DNA from: Halichoerus grypus
Taxonomy: Eukaryota; Chordata; Mammalia; Carnivora; Phocidae
NCBI RefSeq assembly: GCF_964656455.1
Contig: NC_135726.1
Span: 32,703,930-32,767,929 of the forward strand
Length of the DNA stretch: 64,000 bases
Direction: 5' to 3'
Part shown: in pieces, positions 52,761 through 64,000 of the stretch
Layout of the letters: every line of letters starts with the position of its first letter
How positions within the stretch are numbered: the first letter of the stretch is position 1
The notes under the pieces: model-generated
Databases searched by the model: none
Told to the model about the DNA's origin: nothing
The model's input: only the letters and a program-made list of their open reading frames with translations
Position numbers and translations under genes: made by a program

Positions 52761-54029
52761 TTACTAGCCTGCAGTGGGCAGTGCTGTTATCATCCCCCCC
52801 ATCTCGCCCCCCCCAAGAAGGGAGAGCAGGGGCCTGAGGGATGGGGGCAGGGGAAGCAGGGAGGCTCAGGGAGGCTGAGGGGTGGGGGCAGGGGAAGCAG
52901 GGAGATGGAAGTTGCTAGAAGAGCAGTGCATGTTCTGACCCAGCTGGGCGCCTTGGACATGCTTTTGCAAGAGGGAGGATGAGGGAGCAGCGTTCTCTTG
53001 GCCGAACGGACTTGTCTTTGGAAACTCCTGCAGGGGTGACTTAGGCAAGCGCACCCACAGTTTTGTGTGCCGGGCGCTGTCCCCCCGTCCGCCAGGGTTT
53101 CTGCCCACGCTCTTGCTGGAGCCGATTTATCAGTGAGCCGGCCAGGGACCGCTGGAAGGCTCCTTCTTTCCCCTTTCCAGCTCCCCCTCACAGGAGGACA
53201 GGCGCTGTGGTTTTCTTTAGGAACCATCTCTGGGGGAGAGAGAAAACCATCAGAGGGCATTGGGTGCATCCTCCAGAGCCCTCGTGTGGGTGTCAAAGCA
53301 GACTCCCGGTGGCCAGCCTTTGAGCACAGCTTCGAGGCTGCAGAGGGCCCCTGGGCAGTGGGGGGTTGTAATACCCTAAGGCCTGTGGAGCCCAGAAAGG
53401 GGCCTGAGTGACAGCCAGACGAGGCCTTCACACACCGGGTGCCAGGGGGAGGGAGGGAGAGAGAGAGAGAGCGCGCGAGCGAGCACGGCAGGGGCAGAGG
53501 GGGGCTGCCAGCCAGGGACAAAGGCAGAGACAGAGAGAAACAAAGGAAGAGAGAAAATCCCCTCCCGGTACAACCTGTGGTTTAAAGAAAAATGCGGTTT
53601 GCCACCCCACAATGCTTGAGAGTGAAACTCTCAGTTCATCCAATAAAAAAAAAACAAAAACAAAAACAAAAACACAAACACGCAAGACCTTTCAACTTGC
53701 CAGGCCAGGTGTGAAAATACCCTTATCTGATCCGCTCTTCTGGGCTGGATGCTTTCCCCACCCATGCATGGAATGAGTTTGAAACGGGAAGAATCGGAGG
53801 CAATCAGCTGCTGCCAAATTTCAGAGCAAACATTTTTCTTTCTGGATTTAAATAATTGCATTGCATCCCCAGCTCTGGTTCTCCTCTAAAACCAGCCCCA
53901 AATGACATTTGGCAGGCTAACGATGGTCTGGTTTTCTCCCCCTCCTCCCTGTGGGGCTTTCTCAGAATATTTTCCTCAACGTCTGGGTAGCTGGCTTTTA
54001 AACCAGTTCATTTTTTTTTTTTTTTGGTT
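52761..54029. other. Gene-free intron
   Basis: Unique sequence with a GA run near 53451-53472 and an AAAAAC repeat at 53646-53683. No exon recognised. Confidence 0.55.
53646..53683. repeat. A-rich AAAAAC simple repeat
   Basis: A10 followed by CAAAAA units grading into CACAAACACG. Confidence 0.9.
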
Positions 54030-54800
54030 CAGGTCTCAAATTTTATTAAATTTAAATTTTATTCCATTTCAGGCTATAAAATCTCCAAAAGTGGCTTTGA
54101 AAGTGAACAGGTTTTGGCATGCTGGAAATAGGTTACCTCCAATGCAAATAAAACAGTCTAGCTTCCGAGGACAACAAGACTCCAAGGGTTGGGAAAAAGC
54201 ACAGCGCGGTTAGAAACCATGGCACAGAAATGGTCAGAGACCAATTTAAAAGCACATATATTTTAAATGAAACATTCTGTGGACATACGGAACCAATAGC
54301 TTTGCCAAAAGCTCAATTCTGGGATCAAGTCTTAAGCGCTAAACTTTAATCTGACTACCCAAGGTGATTTTTTAGCAAATGAAAGCTCCTTTTTGCTTTC
54401 TAGTCTAAGGGGAATCTTAATACATTTTTAAATTATTTGGCATTTTGAATTAATTTTCTTAGAATGAAACGAGATTCTTAAATTGGGATCTTGTAGGGAA
54501 AAGACAGCCAGGTAATTAGTGAGCTGATCTCCTTTTCTGACACACGGATGGGGTGGGGGGAGAGTTGAACTCCAACCAAGGTGCACACAAAATCTATTTT
54601 AGAGCAAAAATTTCAAAGTAAGCAACGCCATCTGTTCTTTAATTATTTCTCCTTATAAAAAAAAAGTCGCTAAATTTATTTGGGTTACTTAGTTTGAAAG
54701 AAATGTCTTTAAGACATTCAGAACTGATGCTATTAAGGCAGATTGTCAGCTCTTTTTTGCTAGGTATCCAAGAACTCAAAATAGTAAAAGCATTTGAGAA
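54030..54800. promoter_or_regulatory. Candidate conserved intronic element cluster
   Basis: About 770 bases of AT-rich unique sequence with no recognisable repeat: CAATGCAAATAAAACAG, TTTAAATTATTTGGC, GAATTAATTTTCTTAG, CAGGTAATTAGTGAGC. Homeodomain cores recur. This is the longest such block in the window. Conservation untested. Confidence 0.45.
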
Positions 54801-55018
54801 TTAACTTTCTTTTCCAACGCAAGAAAGTTCACGCTCGCAGGCAGGGCATGGTTACTGGGCACCTGGGGGACAGTCTTCAGCTGCTCCTATTTGGGGACAG
54901 GGGCTATGCGATCCAGAGGACGGCTCATGCTCTATCAGGGCAGTCAGGGGAGCTGATGGGGGTGTGCTCCCCCAGAGTGGGGTTAGGCCACTGGGATCCC
55001 TGCCCCTTCCAGAATCCT

Positions 55019-55082
55019 CACCATCCATCCATCCATCCATCCACCCAGCCATCCATCCATTCATCCTTCCATGATCCATCCG
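55019..55082. repeat. CATC repeat
   Basis: About 14 CATC/CCATC units, partly interrupted, next to an L2-type remnant. Confidence 0.9.
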
Positions 55083-55170
55083 ACAAATATTTATTGAGGG
55101 CCTACTGTGAGCTGGGCACAATAGTAGGCCCAGTCCCCATGGTGTATATAGTCCCGTGGAAGAGATGACA
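55083..55170. repeat. L2-type remnant
   Basis: ACAAATATTTATTGAGGGCC, TACTGTGAGCTGGGCAC: typical L2 3' signature (reverse orientation). Confidence 0.75.
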
Positions 55171-55370
55171 GTCATCAGCTACTCCCACAAAGGAGTCTGT
55201 GACGACCTCTTTGGAGTCTAGATTAACACTGTCCGACAGACCTCTTGTTGATAAATGGAATGTTCTCTCTCTGTGCTGTCCGGTATGGTAGCCAGGAGTC
55301 ACGTGTGGCTACTGAGCCCTTGAGCACTTGAAATGTGGCTAGTGGGACTGAGCAGCTATTATTATTATTA

Positions 55371-55793
55371 TTTTTTAAAGATTTTATTTATTTGGGGCGC
55401 CTGGGTGGCTCAGTCGTTGGGCGTCTGCCTTCGGCTCGGGTCATGATCCCAGAGTCCTGGGATCAAGCCCCGCATCGGGCTCCCTGCTCAGCGGGGGGCC
55501 TGCTTCTCCCTCTGCCACTCCCCCTGCTTGTGTTCCCTCTCTTGCTGTGTCTCTGTCTGTCAAATAAATAAATAAAATCTTAAAAAAAAAAAGATTTTAT
55601 TTATTTGACAGAGATAATGAGAGAGGGAACACAAGCAGGGGGGAGTGGGAGAGGGAGAAGCAGGCTGGAGAGGGAGGGAGAAGCAGACTCCCTGCTGAGC
55701 GGAGAGCCCGATGTGGGGCTCGATCCCAGGACCCCGAGATCATGACCTGAGTCCAAGGCAGACACTCAACGACTGAGCCACCCAGGCGCCCCT
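55371..55793 (-). mobile_element. Can-SINE interrupted by another Can-SINE
   Basis: Outer minus-strand element in two pieces, 55371-55393 and 55591-55793. GAGCAGCTATT (left) and GAGCAGTTACTAT (right) are its probable target duplication. Confidence 0.93.
55394..55590 (+). mobile_element. Can-SINE nested in opposite orientation
   Basis: Sense element inserted in the tail of the outer SINE, flanked by AAGATTTTATTTATTT at 55378-55393 and 55591-55606. The pair forms a near-perfect inverted repeat that could fold in RNA. Confidence 0.95.
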
Positions 55794-55867
55794 TGAGCAG
55801 TTACTATGGTAAATTTCATTTAATTTTAATTAAAATAGCCCTATGAAGCCTACAGCTATCATGCTGG

Positions 55868-56012
55868 ACAGCACAGGATCAGGATCATCACTGGGGAACT
55901 TGTTAGAAATGCAGATCCACAGGCCCCACCCCAGATGTGCTGCAGCAGAAAGCTCTGTGAGTGGAGCTCAGGAATCTGAGTCTTCACAATGCCTCCCGGT
56001 GATTTTGTGCAG
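55868..56012 (+). mobile_element. MER5A-type hAT fossil
   Basis: ATCACTGGGGAACTTGTTAG, AAATGCAGATCC, GGCCCCACCCCAGA and AGGAATCTGAG match the MER5A consensus. Confidence 0.85.
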
Positions 56013-56509
56013 TTCTGCTATTGAGGGAACGTAGGCCTGGGGTGTGGATATGTCAAGGAGTAGGGGAATTGGATTTCAAGTGAATAAAAAGTTTCCCAGA
56101 AAAAGGGATGATGGAACTGAGACTGAACCATGAGGACCTCGGGCAAGACTGTGGGCCTGGCATGGGGGAGGGTGCTCGTGGCGCTCACAGCCGTGCCCCG
56201 CTCACCACGCCCAGAAGGCTTGGCACGCCTGATGAACGTGGGAAAGGCCAGTGTGTGGGAGCGCAGAGAAGGGGGTTTGTGACCTGAGGTTACAGAGGTT
56301 GGCAGATGGAAGACCTGGTATTCCAGCTGTGTGATCGTGAACTTGTGTCTTAACCTCTCTGGGCCTTGCCACAATGGAGAGAGCGTACTTTGCTCCTCAC
56401 TTATCTGATGGGTTCCAGAGGCCAGCTGGAGTAAAAGTGGATGTACTACACACCCCTGAGCAGAAAACAACCATGGGCTAGGTGGGTGGTTTTTAATTTA
56501 TTTTCTTGT
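56013..56509. other. Gene-free intron with MIR fragment
   Basis: Sense MIR remnant at about 56290-56370 (CTTAACCTCTCTGGGCC). Nothing else seen. Confidence 0.5.
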
Positions 56510-56710
56510 TTTTTTTTAAGATCTTATTTATTTATTTGAGAGAGAGAGCACACGAGCGAGAGAGCACAAGCAGGGGAAGCAGCAGAACGAGAGGGAGAAG
56601 CAGACTTCCCACTGAGCAGGGAGCCTGATGTGGGACTTGATCCCTGGACCCAGAGATTATGACCTGAGCCGAAGGCAGACGCTTAACCGACTAAGCCACC
56701 CAGGCGCCCC
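56510..56710 (-). mobile_element. Can-SINE
   Basis: Minus-strand full-length element. TTTTCTTGTTT and TTTTCTTGTGTT flank it. Confidence 0.93.
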
Positions 56711-58574
56711 TGTTTTCTTGTGTTCTTTGACTACCCTTTCCCCAGTTCTCCTGTCTCCAGGGCTTTAGCCCAGCCTGTGAATCCCTCCTTGAGCGTGGCT
56801 CTACTCAGCTTCTCTTGTTCAGGCTAAGGGACTGTGGCTCTGGGACCCAAACCCCGGGCTGGGATCAGGGACCCATGTTCCGGTTCCTGCTCTGCCTCCT
56901 GGGAAGTCCTCTCCAGCCCTGCATGTCTCTTTATAATAGAGTCTGTAATCTTGCAGGCCTCTTCTAGAGTCCTCATCCAAAACTCCGGATGGGCCAAGAG
57001 GGTGGACTTCTACAAGTGCCTTTTAAAATCAGATGTAACCAATTGCCTTTTGGGGAAAGACTTCATCGTAATTTTAGCTGTGTCTTTTCTATTGTCTAGA
57101 CCTAAGATCAGCATTTTAGGAAAAAATGTCGAGATAAACTCTCCCCTGCCTCCCTTCTGCCCTCCCCTCCCCACTGCCAGGACTCCGTGCACCGCCCTGC
57201 TCCCAGAACGTCAGGTGGCCAGATCCTCGGCTGAGCCCCAGCTATTTGGCAGCTGAAAGTTTTGTCCCTGGAAGACGCCAGACTTATTTTGAGATCGCAA
57301 ATGTGGTGGATGCTTCTCTCTGCTGGAAAGACACCAAGTGTCTGCTCTCAGCTGGGGGGTGGCATTTGGGGGGGATGTTAGCAGCTTCTTATCTAAAGTA
57401 GACAGGTGCTTCTCTTCCTTCTCAGAAACTTTTGCAGTCAACTGTGTCCCCCGGTACTTGGGAGAGGGCCTTGAGCATCGTCATTGCTCAGGATAGCTTA
57501 GTTACTGCTATTGTGGCTATTTTTATTGTTATTAGTTTCTGTTTCTCCAGGACTGAAACGTTGCCCAGGTGTCTCCTCTAGACAAAGACACTAAACAATG
57601 ATCTCTTTGGAATCATCTTTTTAAAAGAACATCCTAGGAAAGCACTGTTTGACTCAAAGGAATGAATAGCTAACGGTATAATTTTAGCCACCTGGGTGCG
57701 ACACTGACTTACAGGGAAAGACACCTTCCAAGCGCCTCTCATGTCATTTTGACTCAATACCAAGGAACACACTCAGGGCCTCCACCGGAACACTGGAACA
57801 GAGGTTGCAAACTGGTTATCTAAGGACCCACATCCAGTGCCAGAATATTTTGTTTTGCTGGCCACTTGGGATTAAAATGTGTTTGGAATTGGAATGTCGC
57901 ACTTAAAATTTGGAAAGTTCGCGCGTGCACACACACACACACACACACACACTCCAGATTTCTAGCTCCTTTTCAAAGTCATCAGAAGATCCGGCTGGCT
58001 TGGCGCTAACCGCACCAGCAGGGATGGGCCGGGGCTGCCCATGGGCACGAGGGCGTGCATGCTGTCGGTTGCCACGGCCCCCCTTGTCCTCGTCCCTGCT
58101 GTGTTAGGGCGAGCCTTGCTCCCCACTCTGTGTTAGCTGCCTGGCCCCAGAGCTCTCGAGCACCGTCAGTCTTCAAGGGTTCCTTGACTGTGGCAGAGAC
58201 GGGTCCTGCTCCAGCCCTGCTTCCTGCTTGCTCTGTGATCTTGCCCCAGTCCCCCCACCGCTCTGTGCCTCTGTTTCCCCGTCTGTCCAGCAGGACATTG
58301 GACTGGAGCAGTGTTTTCCCATTGTGCTCAGAGGAGCCAGCCAGGAGGGGTTGAGAGCTGGGGGGCCCCCACGTACTGCCTTTATGAATGGAGGTTCTGC
58401 ATTAGACTTCTGGCAAGGTAAGGGAGGTGCTTAACAAAGGCTGGGAGGTCACCTCCTGTTCTGACCCCGAGTCGAGATCTGTCTGTCCGGCTGCTGCCCC
58501 GGACGGGGGGGCAGTGATTGAGGGTGTCGGGGCAGGGAAAGCATACTAAGCCTTCGATAATGAATAATTAATAA
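56711..58574. other. Gene-free intron
   Basis: Unique sequence with a CA repeat at 57928-57952 and a sense MIR remnant at about 58200-58330. No exon recognised. Confidence 0.5.
57926..57952. repeat. CA dinucleotide repeat
   Basis: About 13 CA units after GCGCGTG. Confidence 0.92.
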
Positions 58575-58770
58575 TAATAATGATGGCTACATTCACTGAC
58601 CAGCATTGTTCTCCCACTAAGGTAGATGCTCTTCTCCCCATTTTGTAGATGGAGGAAGCTGAGGTTCAGAGAGGTTGAATCACTCGCCAAAAGTCACACA
58701 GCAGATAAGTGCCAGAGGTCGCATAGCTATGGGCCTGGGTTTGTTTCAGTCCAGACCCTGAGACCCTGAC
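58575..58770 (-). repeat. MIR
   Basis: CTCCCCATTTTGTAGATGG, GAAGCTGAGGTTCAGAGAGG, AAGTCACACAGCAGATAAG: antisense MIR. Confidence 0.88.
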
Positions 58771-58928
58771 AGCATGCTGCTCCCCTGGGGTCGCTGGGGA
58801 GGGGGGCATTCTCATGTACAGGTGTGGGGAGGAGAGCCTCAGGAGGGATGCCTGGCTTGCAGAAGGGAGGCCAGTGCCCTGTAGCCCATCAGGCTGTGAG
58901 TTCTTTGTTGTGTTTGTGTGTTTATGTT

Positions 58929-59021
58929 TTAAAGTAGGCTCCACGCCCAACGTGGGGCTTGAACTCACAACCCTGAGATCAAGAGTCACATCTTCTACCA
59001 ACTGAGCCAGCCAGGCTCTCC
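58929..59021 (-). mobile_element. Short older Can-SINE
   Basis: TAAAGTAGGCTCCACGCCCAACG, CACAACCCTGAGATCAAGAG, ACTGAGCCAGCCAGG: minus-strand body-less element. Confidence 0.88.
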
Positions 59022-61284
59022 CCCTTTGTGTTTTTTTAAAAAAATTATATGTATATATGTACCCGAGAGAGGGAATGCCACCTCTGTCCTTGTTTGCCCT
59101 CCAGACCCTCACCTTTGTTGGCAAGGCTAAGTATAACTTACCAAGCCTCACAACACGCAACATGCCGGGCTCTTCATCGGGGCTGTGGGCAGCCCCTTGG
59201 GAAGGTAGATTGATCACATCCAGGGTACTGGTGGTGCTTGGAAAGGTGGCGTGACAAGCCCGGCCTGAGGTCCCACGGCTGCTGAGGGCCAGGCTGCCAC
59301 CATGACCCAGGGCCTGCTCCGAGCCAGCTCTCAGCCTCTAGTGGGCATAGCCTCGCGCGTGCCCCTGCATTGTTGCTTCCTGAGTTGTCCGGGGCTTCCA
59401 GGAGGAAGGGGTGGGGGTTCAGTCCTGCTAATGTCCTGGTGTGAGGAGCTGTTTGTTTTCTTCCTTCAGCCTCTTCTGGGGAAGCCCTCGTGAGACCTCC
59501 TCCTGACTTTCCAAGGCGTTTCTTTGGGCAGGAGGGGTGTGGACCCGTGGCCCTTGCCTGGGGAGCGCCCGGTCTTTCCCGGGGAGGGGGTTTCTGGGTG
59601 TGGGACGATGATGGGACCGTCCATGGGCTCAGCTGCTTCCCTGTCCGTCAGGGCTCAGTGGTTGCTCACGACAGAAATGAACTCTGGACAACTCAGGCCA
59701 GAAGGGAGGTTAAGGGGGAGCTGATGGTATGACTAGAAGGTGAAACAGGACCCTGAGTACCTGCAGAGATTCGCGCAGCCAGACGGAGCGGCTCTTCTCT
59801 GCCATGCCAGAGCCCCCAGCTCCTCTGTCTCCGCGCCGCTGTCCTCCAGGATCAATGTCTGGGAGGATGTGAGCCTCTAGCCTCGCTGGGTCCCAGGGGA
59901 GGGTGACGCATTTTTGCCTGACAGTCCATCGAGGTCCGAGTAGGTGGGAAGTGGCTCCCTTGGGCAGAAGCAGGGTGCTGATCCCGAAGGCTGGGGCAGT
60001 GGGCACCTGGTGGGCACCACACCTGCCGGACTATCATGCTGCCCTGCTATCACCTCGGAAGGCTCCAGTAGCCTGGGGGCAGGGCGTGGGGCGGGCTGGG
60101 GGGAGGGGAGAAGCAGACCATTGCCCATCTGGCGGGGTTTGGGCTGCGGGCTCGGATTCACCACATCATGACCTCTAGGGCACCAGGATGGGCAGGGCCT
60201 TGGGGGAAACTGACCAGGGGCGGATGTCCCAGCACCGCTTCCCCAGGTGGGGCATGGGTACCCCTGGGGGTGTGGCAGGGGATTTTAAGAACATTTATAA
60301 ACTTAAAATTAATTGCTAATGGATACGTGGGGCACAAAACTCAAAACACCCTCAGCCACCCACTTCCCCTCCCCGGAGGCCGCTGGTGTTATTGGTTTCT
60401 TGTCCCAGAACGATTCCGTGTGTGTGTGTGTGTGTGTGTGTGCGCCCGCACACATGGAAAATGTATATATTTCTCTCCCCTCCTACAATTCCTCTCCTTT
60501 TCTTACTCTCCAGCCTGTTCGATGTGATTCCAGAGCAGTTAACGTCGCACCGCTGCTGTGCTTTGTACGTTAGCGTTGTATTCTGGAAGGTTCACGTACC
60601 AGCCATGGTGCTCAGCTTGGTGAAGTTCCGTAACCGGGACGCCCCGGCGGAACCAGCATGAGGTCCGAACACAACCCAGCCGGCTTCCTGGAGCCTGCCC
60701 CCCGCCCCCCAGGGCCCCTGCCCAAGGGGATCGGCCACCCTTACACCAACACTTGAGGTCTGAATATCTGCGTGTTTATTTTGATGTGTTTTTGAAAAAG
60801 TTATAGGCAGCACATCCAAGTTGAGATTTCCCAGGGATTACTGCTCAGGATGAAAACAGTCGTAGGTCCAGGGCTCTTGATCTGGGGAGAAGTCAGAGTA
60901 GCCTGGGGCGCTCTCTTGTTTTATGACAATGGGACAAGCCTGAGGTTACCCCTGGGGCCACGGGGGGCCTTGTCTTCCCCCGGTGTGGCCCTCAAGCCCA
61001 GGCTCCCCCGTTTCCTACAAGACATTGTTCATCCGGAGTGGACCCCCTTGTAGGACAGGAGGGGAGCCCGAGGGAAATGGCTCGACATTTGCTGGCCCGA
61101 CGTGCTTCATTCTATACCAGGAACATTGGTCCTGCCCCTTCTCTGCCCCTCTCTCTCCTCTCATAGGCTGGTCAGGCTCTAGGTACCTAGATCCTGTGGA
61201 ACATAACCAGGTGGAGGGGGTACATGGATGCCTGGGAGCAGGGACCCTCTGCCCCAGTGGTTTGGTGTGTGTGGGGTTTAGAGC
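59022..61284. other. Gene-free intron
   Basis: Unique sequence with a TG repeat at 60418-60442. About 60290-60620 has the texture of an old LINE remnant, not certain. No exon or CpG island. Confidence 0.45.
60418..60442. repeat. TG dinucleotide repeat
   Basis: About 12 TG units. Confidence 0.92.
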
Positions 61285-61480
61285 TGGATAGACCTACGTC
61301 TGAATCCCAGCTCTGCCACCCGTGGGCTGTGTGACCGTGGGTGAGTGTCTTAACCTTTCTGAGCATAGGTTTCCTCACTTGTGAAGTGAGGATGGTTAAA
61401 AACTCCCCCGCAGGGTTACTGTGAGGATTACGTGAGCCCGCCGTGTGTTGCACACCCAGCCCGGGCCTTGGTGTGCATGC
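61285..61480 (+). repeat. MIR
   Basis: Sense MIR: GAATCCCAGCTCTGCCACC, GGCTGTGTGACCGTGG, TTAACCTTTCTGAGC, GGTTACTGTGAGGATTACG. Confidence 0.92.
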
Positions 61481-63239
61481 TCAGTGAATGGTCGTGCTTG
61501 TCACAATTTCAATGATCATGCTGCCTGGGATCTTCTCCCTGTCCCTAGGCCTGGAGCTGCAGGGGAAGTGGGAGAGGAGAGCAGGGACAGAGGCCTGCTT
61601 CTCTGCCCCTGTGGCATCCATCCCAAATGAGCAAATGGCTCTCAGCGGGGTACGGGGAACGGAATCTCTCCCTGGCTGGCTGTGGCCAGCCAGCCCCAGG
61701 GCAGCTGTCCTGTTCCCAGATCCAGGGTTCCAGGCTGGGTGGCTGAGGCAGGCAGGTTGGGCGGGGGGCCTGGGCAGCTGACAGAGCCTCCCGGGGGCCT
61801 AGGAGGCCAGCTGCAGCCTTGGAGTGGAGCAGAGAGCCAAATCATCACTTAACCCATTCTGTTCCTGCGGGGATGGTTGCTCTTCCAGGCCCCGAAATGG
61901 CTCCCCTTTCCTTTCGGTTGCCTCATTTGCCCTGTGAGTTCCTTGTTAGATGGGGGGTCTCCAGCAGGCAGTGCATGGACCATATCGGGCCTGTGAGAAG
62001 TTTATTGGGCCTGTTTAAAAATTGCCGTGATTCATATAAACATTCAGATCTCTGGCCTTCCGGGAAAATCCAGAAGATCTGACCCTACTGAGCATACTCC
62101 AGGCAGCAGCTTGGATTGAGCCAGGGGGTGGGGTCATTTATAACCCGACGGTCTCCCCCCTTCCCTATTCATCTCTGGTGCCCCTGTGGTCATTTGGGAT
62201 CCTGGCCTAGAGGAGCCCGTCAAGGTCAACTCCAGCCTCCCCTCCTAGCTGAGCCTTGAATTCCCTGAGGGTCTCTCCAGCTCTGCTTGACCCCCTCCCA
62301 TGCCAGCAACCTCACTACCTCCTGAGTGCACCTTCCCATGTAGCCTCTGCTGAGAGAATCCTCTCTGTTCCTTCCTGCAGTCTCCCTGTAGTGACTTCCA
62401 CTGGTTGCTCTCGGCTTGACCCCTTGGGGCCACACAGCAAGCTCAGTCCCTCTTCCCCATGACAGCCTTTCAGATGCCTGAAGACAGCCCTGAGCCTGCC
62501 CCTCTGGGTTCAACAGTGTCTTTTCCTTTGCTTTCCCTCCTAAGATGTGGTTTCAAGATCCCCCATTACCCTGGTGCCCCTTCTTGGCCACCTCCCCCTG
62601 GGGCCATGAGCTGGATTTTCCAGTGCTGCCCTGCACATCCTGGGGGCCCTGAGGACACGGGGGTGGGGTGGGGTGGGCTTCTTTTACAAAAGGAAGATAT
62701 ATAATGCGTGGAAAGTGTTCCTTAAGGCCAAATACCTCAAAATACCTACAGCGTTTCCAAGTGGGGCATGAGGGGTCAGTTTTATTTTTCTCTGTGTGCC
62801 CACCTGTATTTGAATTCCTCCCCCTGCCCCCGGGAGGATTAAAAAAGGTAAAAAAGTGAAGGGCTTGGGCTGAATTCACTTTAACCAGCTGATAGTGGTG
62901 CCTGATGGGGCCCGGCCTTGGAACGCTCACTGCCCGGAGCCTTGAGAGAGGACTATGGGGACCAGAGTTGGGGGGGGTCTGTTCCCCGGGGATGGACAGC
63001 AGAGGTCAGGTGGGGCCTCCGATATGGAGGGGGACATTTTAGGTGAATGGAGCCCCTGTAGCAGAGGTACTGAGGCAGGAAAGTGTTTGCCTGGGAGGTG
63101 GGGGTGCAGATGCATGAGCTGGATGGAGCAGGGTCCTCGGGGGCCCAGGGCCTGGACACAGATGGAGGACTCTGAAGGCTGTTCTGAAGGTCACAGCAAG
63201 GGTGACGGTAATTGTGATGCAGCGGCGGCTGTCTCTGGA
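61481..63239. other. Gene-free intron
   Basis: Unique GC-moderate sequence; short GGGTG-rich patch near 62660. No exon, SINE or CpG island recognised. Confidence 0.5.
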
Positions 63240-63415
63240 GGCAGAGCTGGGTTACTCTGGCCCCCCAAGCGGGGGCTGTGTCACCTTGGGCAAGTCATTT
63301 CCTGTTCTTCAGCCTTGGCTTTCTCCTGCCGGATGGCATAAAGACGCTGCGAGGATTAAAGTAGCTGATGCTCCCCAAATGCTTCGCCTGGTGCCTGGTA
63401 GCTGGGGTCTCCCTG
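63240..63415 (+). repeat. MIR
   Basis: GGCTGTGTCACCTTGGGCAAG, TCATTTCCTGTTCTTCAGCC, GCGAGGATTAAAGTAGC: sense MIR. Confidence 0.88.
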
Positions 63416-63489
63416 CTGCTACTCTGCTAGATGTCGTGGTCTTTAATGTGCTTGTGGGTACTTGCGGCCTGTGCAGACCTTACCCAGTG

Positions 63490-63590
63490 CTTATAACTGC
63501 GCGGCGACGAGCGCGTACTCTTCTTTCTTCCATTTTACAGATGCGTACGCTCAGGCAGAGGTGCAGGACTTGTCTGGGGCTGCTGGGCTC
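63490..63590 (-). repeat. MIR fragment
   Basis: TTCCATTTTACAGATGCG and GCTCAGGCAGAGGTGC: antisense MIR core, diverged. Confidence 0.6.
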
Positions 63591-64000
63591 CATGCCCGGG
63601 CTCCTTCCATGACACGGCCTGCCTCTTAGAAGGTTTGGGGGTGGCATGCTTGCCCTGGGCGTTGTGCCCGGTGCAGATGACTCTCAAGGGCCTCTGGTTT
63701 CCAGAGAACACTTTTTAACCTAATGAGGAAGGCTGCAGGGCTTGGCGGGGGGTTCTGTCGGTGGGTTCTGTGGGTGGGTGCCAGGCCCAGGTGGGAACGG
63801 ACACCTCCTGTCAGGAGCTCAAGCCCCCACTGGGGCAGGTGAGTTGGAGTCCGACTGGGAAGGAGCCCGGCCCTGGAGTCCGGGCTGGGCTGGATCCCCA
63901 CATGGGATGCGGTAGGCGCTTCACTCCTTGGGCCTCAGCCTTCTCCTCTGTGACACGGGCCACGCAGTGTTGCCCATCCTGACCCAGCACCCTGACCCGT
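63591..64000. other. Gene-free intron to the window edge
   Basis: Unique sequence with a sense MIR remnant at about 63890-63960 (GGGCCTCAGCCTTCTCCTC). The window ends inside the intron. Confidence 0.5.

Larger units (their letters stand above)
55228..55850. mobile_element. hAT-type DNA transposon fossil split by nested SINEs
   Basis: ACACTGTCCGACAGACC, GGTAGCCAGGAGTCACGTGTGG and GCACTTGAAATGTGGCTAGTG on the left and TTTCATTTAATTTTAATTAA on the right match a non-autonomous hAT family known in mammals; family name uncertain. Two SINEs fill 55371-55793. Confidence 0.65.
16546..64000 (+). other. ZNF423: ZNF423 intron 1, 5' part (continues beyond the window)
   Basis: The donor GTGAGC at 16546 is followed by about 47.5 kb in which no sequence encoding the expected second exon (beginning VEEGEASDF in known orthologues) was seen. 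A first intron of tens of kilobases or more is normal for this gene in mammals. The intron holds candidate regulatory elements, two repeat clusters and a secondary CpG island. That all of it is intronic is an inference from exon 1; an unrecognised small or alternative exon could lie inside. Confidence 0.8.

Overview
This is nuclear DNA of a carnivoran mammal. The evidence is the dense set of tRNA-Lys-derived Can-SINEs (SINEC) with intact target-site duplications, carnivore L1 3' ends, and older mammalian repeats (MIR, L2, MER5A, old L1). The dog-lineage SINEC_Cf form was not seen. The SINEs look like the arctoid type found in bears, seals and mustelids. This is inference from consensus memory, not a database search.

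Only one protein-coding exon can be supported: a 13-codon first coding exon at 16506-16545 (+), MSRRKQAKPRSVK, ending in a strong phase-1 splice donor. It matches the N-terminus of ZNF423 (ZFP423/OAZ/Roaz), a 30-zinc-finger transcription factor acting in BMP/SMAD, retinoic-acid, EBF, Notch and adipocyte-commitment pathways and linked to ciliopathy. The rest of the protein is not in the window. Everything right of 16546 reads as the 5' part of a very long first intron (more than 47 kb), and everything left of about 12.8 kb is upstream flank.

Layout. 1-12.2 kb: upstream flank with Can-SINEs, an old L1, MIR/L2 fossils, a small CpG island near 5.93-6.42 kb and an exact 89-bp duplication. 12.8-17.7 kb: large CpG island promoter of ZNF423, with a CTCF-like site, an RFX X-box-like site, a long GC-rich leader carrying upstream ORFs and T-runs, and exon 1. 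17.7-24 kb: SINE-free, partly AT-rich intron with homeodomain-type motifs, a good candidate for conserved enhancers. 24-34 kb: repeat cluster of SINEs, two L1 3' ends, MER5A and expanded microsatellites. 34-47 kb: SINE-poor intron with MIR/L2 fossils, a second intragenic CpG island (35.86-36.52 kb), a triple DR1 nuclear-receptor site, an NRF1 site and AT-rich candidate elements. 47.4-49.5 kb: old L1 riddled with SINEs. 49.5-55.2 kb: SINE-free intron with AT-rich candidate enhancers. 55.2-64 kb: a hAT fossil, nested SINEs, MIRs and largely featureless GC-moderate intron.

The window does not contain an obvious undescribed gene system. Its interest is regulatory (what controls a developmental zinc-finger gene) and in the retrotransposon record. 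No ERV/LTR, tRNA gene, rRNA gene or CRISPR array was recognised. The long open reading frames in the GC-rich and simple-repeat stretches are treated as chance.
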